Shown piece after piece: positions 24,477-34,900 of a stretch of 64,000 nucleotides of DNA. The position numbers and the translations under genes are program-made. The stretch comes from Augochlora pura. Lineage: Eukaryota; Arthropoda; Insecta; Hymenoptera; Halictidae. The stretch covers positions 1,054,001 to 1,118,000 of the forward strand of contig NC_135781.1 of the NCBI RefSeq assembly GCF_028453695.1. The letters are read 5' to 3'. The notes under the pieces were generated by a model. It did not search any database. It was not told the origin of the DNA and worked only from the letters and a program-made list of their open reading frames with translations. The stretch's first letter is position 1. Every line of letters starts with the position of its first letter.

Positions 24477-27400
24477 CGTCCAGGAGGAGAGAGGCCCCTT
24501 TTCCGCGCCGACGCCGAGCTGAATTCCGGTCACCGGGCACAAAGGGCCGTCTAATTAAAATTGTGATCGCGGACCGTGAATCTACTTTGAATTTTAATCT
24601 CGACCCCTCTGTAATTAGCGACTGTTTCTGCCCAATAATCGATCGCGAAGTTATAATAAGGCGGGGGGAATGGCTCCGCCTAGGCGGACACTGTCAACAC
24701 GGTTCAACGTGTACTAGGACTTCCGGGAAGCTTCAGATTTTTTTTCTACAGTTCATTATTATTGGTCAGATTTTCGTTTCAACGCGCTTTGAAATCGGAC
24801 TTTGCGTTGTTTAAAAAAATTAATGATAAAATTATCGTCGCCGCATAACGCGGCCACGCGGGACGAAAATTTAAAGTTCTAATATTCTCGTATAGTAATA
24901 ATAATAGTAATAATAATTAGTAATAATATAAGAATTATTAATAACAGTAGTAATATAATTATATTATAATATTTAAAAAATATTATTTTATTCAGCCAGA
25001 AATAATGCGATAATATTTTTAAGCTCGATAAATATTTCCGCCCTTCTGCATTTGATTTATTCCTTTTTTATTACAAATGCATAAAAAGCATAAAATGTAT
25101 AAAATGCATAAAAATGTCTGCTGATAAAATAGCAAGTATAATACAGTATTTCGTATGCAAAGTTTAGGTCTCGACTAACTTAAATTTAGTTTCGAATAGA
25201 TGTTTTTCTCGCTCGAGATTTTCTTAGCTGTTGAACTAGTTTTGCGGAGCCGCGAGATGGTTTCGATATATATATTCTAACGTTTATCGAGCTGTTTATA
25301 GAAGCTATCAAACTTCCCAAGACGCGGAGTATTGCTTCTCGAGTGAATGATGAACGTGCGGCCAACGGGAACGTCATTATACTAACCTGACCTAGCTTAT
25401 CTAACTTTATCAAGTAATAACTGGTTCATGGATTTCTGTGCAAGATAGACATTTTCCATAATTGATTTTAAGATATCCTAGCGCAGAAAGAATTAATAAA
25501 TTTTCGTTGTAGTAAGACAGTATAAGACAGTGTAAGACAGTATTAATAATTAAAGATTTTAGTTGACAGTAATAATTAAATTAGATCAATTTTACGAAAA
25601 TTATTACCTAAAGATTATTACTTTAAAATTGATTAGTTGAAATATAATATTGTGGAGATAAAAATCTCGTCGATTAAATTCGTCCAAGTCACGGCAGCCA
25701 ACAAACCCGAAACTGAACGATTAAAATCGACCATAGCAAGCGGCAGATCGTAAAAATCCGTGCAACAATCAGTTTGCCGGAATACCAGGCGGTAAAAATG
25801 AATTTTAAAGCGCGGTAAAAAAAAGGAGCGGCGGCGCCGATAGACAGTTGTTGTGAAACGCGGCACTCAACGTGTTAACGATAGTCTCAGGTGTGATCGT
25901 CGAGCGGGCCGTGCAAACAGACGATAAAACAAGCCGCTAAACCGCGCTCGCGCGCGCGCGCGGCCAGCAAATAACAGTATCCGAGATTACGGTCGCGTCA
26001 ACCATTAGGCGTTTATTACCGAATTATCGGCGGCCGGCGCGGAATATTCGCGATGGGGTTCGCCGGGCCCCAATGGCGCGACCCATGTCCGCCACGTTCC
26101 CACCTGTCCGCGGCGCGACGCGTTTAGGGCCGCGGGAACTGTTGGACCGGACGCGTACCAGTTTATGGGGAAACCCCGTGGACGCAGCCGGTGGCGAATT
26201 CACGGCGAGGATCGCGCTCGTGAAATTTTATCCGGACGCTGGGAATCGTTTTGGCCGCCGATCGAACCGCTCGATCCACGGCTAATGGCGCAACGATTTT
26301 AGGGCGGCGGTGCTAGCCGTGAAAAAGGGCTGGAATGAGATACTAATTTTACTGTATTTTTTAATGGTAATTAGTCGAAAGCGTGGCCGTGATTAGAGCA
26401 CGCGAATTGATGAGGAAATTGGGGCGATTGTTTAAATTGTTCTCAATTTTTATTCCGATTTTCTTTTTCTTTTTTAATATAGTACGTCTCTGGTTTAACC
26501 CTTTGCACTCAAGAGGCGACTCTGAGACCCATTGAAATTGTTATAACACGTTCGAAAATTATTTTTCTAGTGATTATTTTTCATAGTAATTATTTTTTAT
26601 AGAAAGTGAGACTTGTCGTACGAGCCACGAGACTTAACTACGTATACATAAAATGAATTTTGTTATATAAAATGGAAATACCAGAAGCTAGAAGAATTCC
26701 GGTTGGAATTGTTTCGAGTGCAAAGGGGTTGAATCTCTGTTCTTGGGATGTTCCGTGGAAAAGAAAATAGGAGAATTTTCCGTGAGGATAGCGAACGGTC
26801 GGGTGTGTGTGTGTGTGTGTTTTTTTTTCGGAAAGAAAATATCGCGGTTTCGTTTTACGGCCGGGAAAGTTGCACGGGAGAACGAGCGCGGACGAAGGGA
26901 ACTACTGTACGCAGTTAAACGATGCTGCATCGATGCAGCGCAAAGTGCTCCTCCTCGTAAATTTATTAAATCTCCGGCTACAGCGATGCGCGAAGCGTAG
27001 ACGCGACACACGTCGCGTCTCCCTCGGATAATTAAATAATCGTTGTTTCATATCGCGAGGGGGAGGCTCTTCGATGGCCTGTTCCGCGGTTGCCAATCGA
27101 ACGGAAAAATGGCGGCGGTTTGCTCGTCCGTCGATGGCTTCGAATTCGAGCATCTCGCGGCTATTCAGCGTTATTTACTATATTTGGTATACGGAAAATG
27201 CAAATCTAAAAATTCCCTTAATCTGGCGGCTATTCATCGCTATTTTTTATATTCGGTATAAATGAAATTCGAATCTCAAATTACCTTTAACAATTAAAAG
27301 AAGTAAAGGATAACATTTATTTTTCAACCCTTGTAATGAGAATAATAATTGTGTAATTGTTGGGTACATTTTTAGAAAATATTGTCATCTTAATATTTGT

Positions 27401-30400
27401 TACAAATGACAGTTTTATTTATTCGTTTACGTTCCTTATTAAATGTTTTAATTGATTTAAGGACGCTTTCGGTCGATACTAAAAACGTTAATAATTTTAG
27501 TTGACAGTGGAAGCGTTAATAATTTTAGTATACTAAAATATGAATTTCTATTAAGTTCGTTGAATTAATAACAAAAATATGGTTTGCTTTTAGTCGACAC
27601 TAAAAGGGTCACTAATTTGATTCCACAATAAAGGAATTCATAAATTTCAGTCTACAATAAAAGGACCAATAATTTTATTACGTCAAAATTTGAGTAAAGT
27701 TTATTCAATTTCTAACAAAAACATCGTCTGTTTTTAATCGACGGTTAAAGGGTTGAAAATTTGAGTGCGTCTATTGAGATCCTAAAATTTGTAAGAAAAA
27801 TATGGCTCCACTTTTAGTCAACGATAAAATGGTCACTAATTCGTTTATACTAAAATTTAAACGTCCATTTAAGTTCGTTAAATTTATAAGAAAAATACAA
27901 TTTGCTACAGGGTTACGACAGCCCGGTGGGAGAGAGAGGATCGCAGCTATCCGGCGGGCAAAAGCAGAGGATCGCCATCGCGCGCGCCCTGGTCAGAAGA
28001 CCGGCCATACTTTTGCTGGACGAGGCCACTTCCGCATTGGATCTGCACAGCGAGGCGACCGTGCAAAGGGCTTTGGACGCCGCGTCAAAGGGCCGGACGA
28101 CCATTGTCGTCACCCATCGTCTGTCCACGATCACGAACGCCGACAGGATAGTATTTATTAAGGATGGACAAGTGGTCGAACAAGGCACCCACGAGGAGCT
28201 GCTTGCGCTCGGACAACATTACTACGGTCTGGTTTCCGCCGACGCCAGCGCCACTGCCAGAGGTACTTCATTAAACTTGTTACCTCGGTGCCGACTCGCA
28301 GGACGCTTTAGCCCGAGACCTCCACTGAAATATTTCAAATTCCTCCGAGAAACCTTTCCTAGAATTTTCCTTTTTTAATTTCATTATTGCAAACCTCCCA
28401 AGGATTAAATACAATATCTCATAGTCGCGGAGATTTTCCAAACTTTTCTGAGATTTTTATAGGTTATAACGCTTTAGGTGAATTATGAAAGAATTATTGC
28501 TTTATAATTATTGCTCTAAATCAAAGTTTGTTTAAACAAACAAGCTGCTAATATAGATAAATCCACGGAGAACATTCGATTTTTATTCAGACGATTTTAC
28601 CGCTTTTCTGTAAAGAAAAAACAAATAATTACGTTGAATTCTACATCTTGTAAATTTACCATAAGAATAAATAGTAACGCTGCTTAATTTCTGTTTAAAT
28701 CAGCGAAAGCAACGGCGTCAGCGGCGAAGACGGTGACAGCGGCCATACCAAAGCAGAAGCCGCCATTGAAGAGGCAATTCTCCACCCTGTCGATGCACTC
28801 GCATCGGCTGTCGCTGGCCGGCGCCTCGGAGACCTCCGTGAATCAGTTGGAGGAGCACGAGAAACAGTACGACGTACCGATGATGAGGATATTCGGACTC
28901 AACAAGCCGGAATGGTTCTTCAATATGATCGGTCAGTGCGCCGTGCAACAGAGAAAAACCGATTTCTCGTCCACCGTCGCGACGACGACGACGACGATCG
29001 AACTTCATTTTTGCTTCATTCTTCGCGGCTCCCTGTATTCATCAGCGGACTCGATTGTGTAGCTTAGGGCCAATTTCCACATGCAACGGTCGTTTTCGTA
29101 GACGTCGGGAATTATTTTAACGAAGCCAATCGAGATTTCTTCCGGCTAGAACTCCTATTGAAAATAATACAGGAAATCTTTGTTCCTTGAGCAACAATAT
29201 CGATTGTAATATTGCGTAAAAATTAATTTATATCAAGCTGTTGGAACAGCTATTTTTATAATTTCCAAGCTAGAACTTTTATATGGTAAGGACTTAACCC
29301 TTTGCGGACGACGACTTTTTCAACCCGGTGGCAGGACTTATATAAAAGTTATCTTTATTTGTACCTGATAAAAATATAATTTATATACAATTTAAGTCAC
29401 CGCTCATCTTTTACAAAATGCTATGACGACCAAGAATCGCTTTTCCTCCGCAAAGAGTTAAACCTTGAAGTTCAAACTCCCCCTTTACATACCCAAAACA
29501 TAATATCACAAAAATAAAATATGTACATACGATTTCAGGCTGTTTCGCAGCAGCGGTGGTCGGCGCCTCGTTCCCAGCGTTCGCGGTGTTGTTCGGCGAG
29601 GTGTACAGCGTGCTGGGTCTGCAGGACGAGGACGAGGTGCGCCAGAAGGCGGTGAACTTCGCGATCCTGTTCCTGATAGTCGGCATAGTGACCGGGGTGG
29701 GCACGTTCCTGCAGATGTACATGTTCGGTTTGGCGGGCGTACGGATGACCACCAGGTTGCGAAGGATGACTTTCGCGGCGATGCTGAAGCAGGAGATGGG
29801 CTGGTACGACGAGGACACGAACAGCGTGGGCGCTCTATGCGCCAGGTTGTCGTCGGACGCTGGCGCCGTGCAAGGTGCTACAGGAACCCGAGTGGGCGCC
29901 ATATTGCAAGCATTATCCACTTTGGTGCTGGGCATCGGCTTGTCCATGTACTACACCTGGAAGATGACACTGGTGTCCGTAGTATCGATACCTCTGGTAC
30001 TGGGCGCCGTGTTCTTCGAGGCGAGAGTGATGAGCGGCCAAGGCCTGCAAGAGAAAAAGAAGATGGAGGCTGCTACAAGGATCGCCATCGAAGCTATCTC
30101 GAACATTAGAACCGTGGCTAGCTTGGGCAAGGAGGAGGCCTTCCTCAGACGTTATTGCGTCGAGATGGAGCACGTCGCGCAGGCGACCAGGATCAGGAAC
30201 AGGCTCAGAGGACTCGTCTTCTCTTGCGGACAGACCACCCCCTTCTTCGGCTATGCTCTCAGTCTCTACTACGGTGGAGCTCTGGTGGCCACCGAGGGTC
30301 TGCGGTACCAGAACGTCATCAAGGTGTCCGAGGCGCTGATCTTCGGATCCTGGATGCTGGGGCAGGCGCTCGCCTTCGCGCCCAACTTTAACACCGCCAA

Positions 30401-31339
30401 GATCTCCGCCGGCAGGATATTCCAGCTGCTGGACAGGGTGCCGGAGATCGCCTCGCCACCGGACTCGGAAGACAAAGATCTGGATTGGGTGAGTCATTTT
30501 ATTCTCTCCTCTTTGTCTTTGATTTGGAACATGGTTCAAGGAATCGATATTATATACATACATCAATTTTTGGGAAAATCAAAATTATTTTGAATTTTCA
30601 GTTTCGTGATCAGCGACCACGAAAACCCTTGGGTTTACAAATTTTCAATTAAATCCGTCACAGTTTTACATTTTGACCATGATTTCTGGCTGTTCTACCC
30701 ACGCTGTAACGTTTCGAGCACTCGCGAGCGCGGAGCTGGAAACGTCGTTCACTCGTATCGCTTCATTAAACCGTTTGAAATTCGAAGTGCTGCTGGGAGA
30801 GGTCGGGTGGGCTCTCGCGCGGAGGGCGCCCGCGGGGCGGGTAGACACACGGGGTGCCACGCACGCGTGTGCCCCCGGTATAGGCGGTTACAGTCGGCCC
30901 GATCAAACACACGGTTTCCCCGTTTTCTGCGTAATTAACACGTGTTGCCGGAGGCTTTGCTGTCCCGAACGTCATAAATTCGATAGTTTGCTAAACAGTC
31001 GTAATGCGACGACATAGGAGAGCAAGCAAGCAAGCAGGCAAGCGAGCTCGCGCTCGCGCTGGGCTACGCCGCCGAGTTGAACGACCCGGGCTCTATCTCT
31101 ATACGATATTTGGCCCGTCACGCGAAAGGAAATTGACCGACAGCGGTCTATAAAACGCCAGAGACGAATCGATTCCAAGCCCCCCCCCCCCCCTCCAACC
31201 CCCCTCCAACCCCTTCAGGCTACGAATTACATGACGTACAAATTGCTGTGACGTACCCATATTACTGTTATTATTGCTAGTATTGCTATTATTAATATCA
31301 TTATTATTAGTAGTAAGTAATAGTAGCAGCAGTACTAGA

Positions 31340-31408
<69 letters not shown>

Positions 31409-31878
31409 AGGAAAGTCTGACTCTGGTTCAATACAGTAATAACGCCCGAGGTAACTTCGCAATGCCTCCCCGAATGTCGCGATTCTACTCTCCAATGAAT
31501 GACGCGGGCCATCGCTACGCCACTGTAATTTATCGAAGGTCTTATCGATCAAACATCGTTTTTTCAGGAATTCGTCCATGATTTCGTGCTTTTCTCTGCC
31601 ACTGTGCGCCGTCTCGCCGTTCGCCTGTAACGCGTTTCACCGCTAAAATATCGTTCGTTCCGATTAACCGGCCTCGCCACCGTCGCCGATAAATTATTTT
31701 TCATCGGCGGTCCCGCGGACCTGTGCCGCTCCCCCCACCCTGCCACCGACACGTACAAACGGCATAATTGACTGCGACNNNNNNNNNNNNNNNNNNNNNN
31801 NNNNNNNNNNNNNNNNNNNNNNNNNNNNNNNNNNNNNNNNNNNNNNNNNNNNNNNNNNNNNNNNNNNNNNNNNNNNNN

Positions 31879-31923
<45 letters not shown>

Positions 31924-34900
31924 GTCAATTTCTCTCGCTCACTCTCTCTCTCTCTCTTTCTGTAGCTTCCCGTCGCTCCGTCTCTCTCACCCTCTCTCTT
32001 TCCCTTTCTCTCGCCGTCGATCTCTCGGTCTCGTTATCGACACCCCCGAGACCCCAGAACGGTCAATCGAGTTAATGGCCTCTGAAAATGCGAGCCCGAC
32101 GCCAGGCAATACCCCCGAGCGGCTGATCCCCGCAGCGCGTTTCCTTCAGGATTCTCCGACTGCCGCTGCTCGTCGACGGCTTCTCTCACGGACGCGTTAA
32201 GAATTCCTGCTCTCCTCCCGCCGAGAGGTCGCTAACTTTGTTTCTTATCGCCTGCTGTAGAGACCTCTCCGCTCGAGAGAGTCTCTCGAATGTCCGACGA
32301 GTGCTTCTCTTCCCGATCTCCCACGAAATCGTCGCTGAAAGCGGCTGAATGATTCGCGGCACCGTTTGCGGACGATGCCGATACCGATACCACGCCGCCG
32401 CTGCTAATCTTCGACGCCGATGCGGTCGTCGAATTTTTAATGCTTTCTTTCACAAGGGAATCGTTTTCGTTCCTGGATTTTTGGAGCCTTCGAAATTTGT
32501 GGTTTATTTTATTTTGCCCATCGTTTGTGCGATTATTACTCGTTCTTTTATGGACTCGATTTAAGACTTTGAATTTATTTTATGAAATTTATTTTATGAA
32601 AGCATATTTATCTGCAAACTGGCATTTTAAAATAATATAATAAAACATATTAATGAATATATAAATAAAATAATAGAATAAAGTCCGCGTTAAAAAGCCT
32701 AATTTTAGCTATCCCAATTACCCTAATTACCCTCGGATTAAAAACGCACGAAAGAAGAAAATTAATAAAATATAATGCGGCTCCATAAATCTTACATATT
32801 AACAAGAAAACATAATAATGAAAACTTAGATTTTCGATTTAAATACAACGCTTTCTTCTTTTCTATACATTTTCAATCCGGAGGCACAGTAATTGGGCCA
32901 GGCAAATAATAATTCCCTAATTATCTACTCCCAAGGTTTGCGAAATCAGAAGCAATCGGCGACGATGTCATTGTCCACGATCGGGAATCCTCGGCTTCGC
33001 CTGCATTCAATTGTTGTTCCCGATTCCACCGCCGAACGAATTTCACGGCAATTATTGCTTCGCGGTTGCTTACGATCCCCCGCCGCGCCCGTCCCTATTG
33101 TTTACTCGGTTCATGTTGCGGGAGCAGAGAGAGAGAGAGAGAGTGGTACACTCGCCTGCGTTGAACCGCATTGCGCGCGACGTCCATTTCCCGTCGGGTT
33201 TATTCAACATTCTTTTTTTGTTTTTAATCACGCTCGAAAAATTGTGTTACCGTGGTTGGTCGCGGGCATCCGGACGCGACACGCCGGGCGTTCGGACGGC
33301 GGAACGTTCCATTTCCACTTCAATACCGCCGATGTAACTGGCCGGTTAATGATTCTCTCGAAAATATTTTAGGAACGCGCTTGCGTTTTAGCAAATTTTT
33401 ATATGTACAGCGACTGCCGAATATTTTAGGAACGCGCGGCGTTTTAGAACATTTTTATATATTCAGTGGCTGCTGAAATTATTTGAACGGTGGTACAACC
33501 TCTTCGCTATATATTTGAATAAATATATTGAATTATTATTATGTAATATCGAATTGGTCAAGCTCCTTTACGATATAGTAAATAATAGAGCATATAGTAT
33601 ACTCTAGAGTATTAATATAATGTCAAAAAATACAACAAATTTTGATTTGGTATAAAACGTTTAATAGCTGAAATAAGGTATTTTTATAATGCTTAAAAAA
33701 ATGTCATTAAGCTTTTTACGTTTTTAATTTTTTTTTTTTTAAACCGAATCGGTCGAGCGCTTTTAAATATAACTGTAATAAAGCGTAAACGCAATAATTT
33801 CCATGGCCGCGAGTTCTCATTTTCATACATTATTTTATAAGAAATAATCCGGCGAAGAAAGTTACGGGGGGGCAGATTAAAAGATTCTTTATGGGGAAGG
33901 TAAAGCAGAGAGACCATACTCCGACGCGTGGAGGAGAGTGGACCCGGAATTTTCTTTCCTCCTTTTTTGGTTAATTCCTCCGGCGAGGAGGACACTGATA
34001 TCTGCACTGCAAATTCTCATTTCCATATATTATTTCGGCGAATCCGGGCGCTAGAGAGGAGTGAGACGCGTTTTCGGACGCTGTTGGATTCGTCGTAAAA
34101 AATTATACGCGAGAACGCGTTCCGCGCGCGTGGCGGCGTATTAACGAAATAGAAAAGGTGCATATTAACGAAAAAAATACTCTTATCACGGTTTTTCGCA
34201 CCTGTTTCGTGAAATACTCTTCTCGTTCGCTGAGAATAATTGCCAATTTTATGGCGCGTGGCTTTAGACGCGTTTCGACTTCAAATCTACAATATGTTTT
34301 TATAATATTCTTCATATAAACCAAAAAAAAAAAAAAATAACAAGAATGTTAAACGTAAAAATTATTTAATTGAAACGGAAGAGGGTGTCGCGACAAATAC
34401 ATATATTTGTACGCGTCCGCAAATTAATATTCCTCCGCAATGCTAATATTTCACACGGACATGCAACATTTATTTAACGAGAGATTCAGAAATTTAAAAA
34501 ACTACTTCGGTTAAAAATTGTATTTAATTAAAACACCGGACAAGTCTGCGCGCGACTACAAAGCTGCAAAATTACGTTCAACTGCGGAGGGTCAACGGAA
34601 GAAAGCTAGCACGGAAACGGAAATAGCACATTTTCTAGCACGAGATCATTTTCTACTATTTTATAATTCTTGTGTAGTCGCTGCCAAGAAGTATTTGAAT
34701 ACTAGGGTCACTTTGACCCTTTGAATTTGTGGATTTTAATTCTTCGATTTTAATTCTTTGACTTAACAACTCAAAGAATTAAAATCGAAGAATTAAAATC
34801 CAAGAATTAAAATAGAAGAATTAAAATCGAAGAATTAAAATCGTCAAATTAAAATCGACGAATTTCCAGGAACTGAGCCGTCCCTTTGGAAGAAAAATCG

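Larger units (their letters stand above)
24194..27910. other. ABCB intron (3.7 kb)
   Basis: Contains a (TC)n tract at about 24428-24475, an AT-rich segment (24880-25000), a CpG-rich segment (25860-26300), a piggyBac-like MITE (26499-26728), a (GT)n run at 26802-26820, a 69-bp tandem duplication (27157-27290), and a degenerate repeat field leading to the acceptor (27460-27900). No additional exon is recognisable. Confidence 0.7.

Noticed and set aside
24194..24814. Extension of the Q-loop exon frame downstream
   Set aside because: A consensus GTGAGT donor follows GAG at 24193, and the next exon continues the domain in phase; the extension is a TC-tract artefact.
29913..30566. 217-codon - strand frame
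   Set aside because: Shadow of the TMD2 exon; GC-rich codon use opens the opposite strand.
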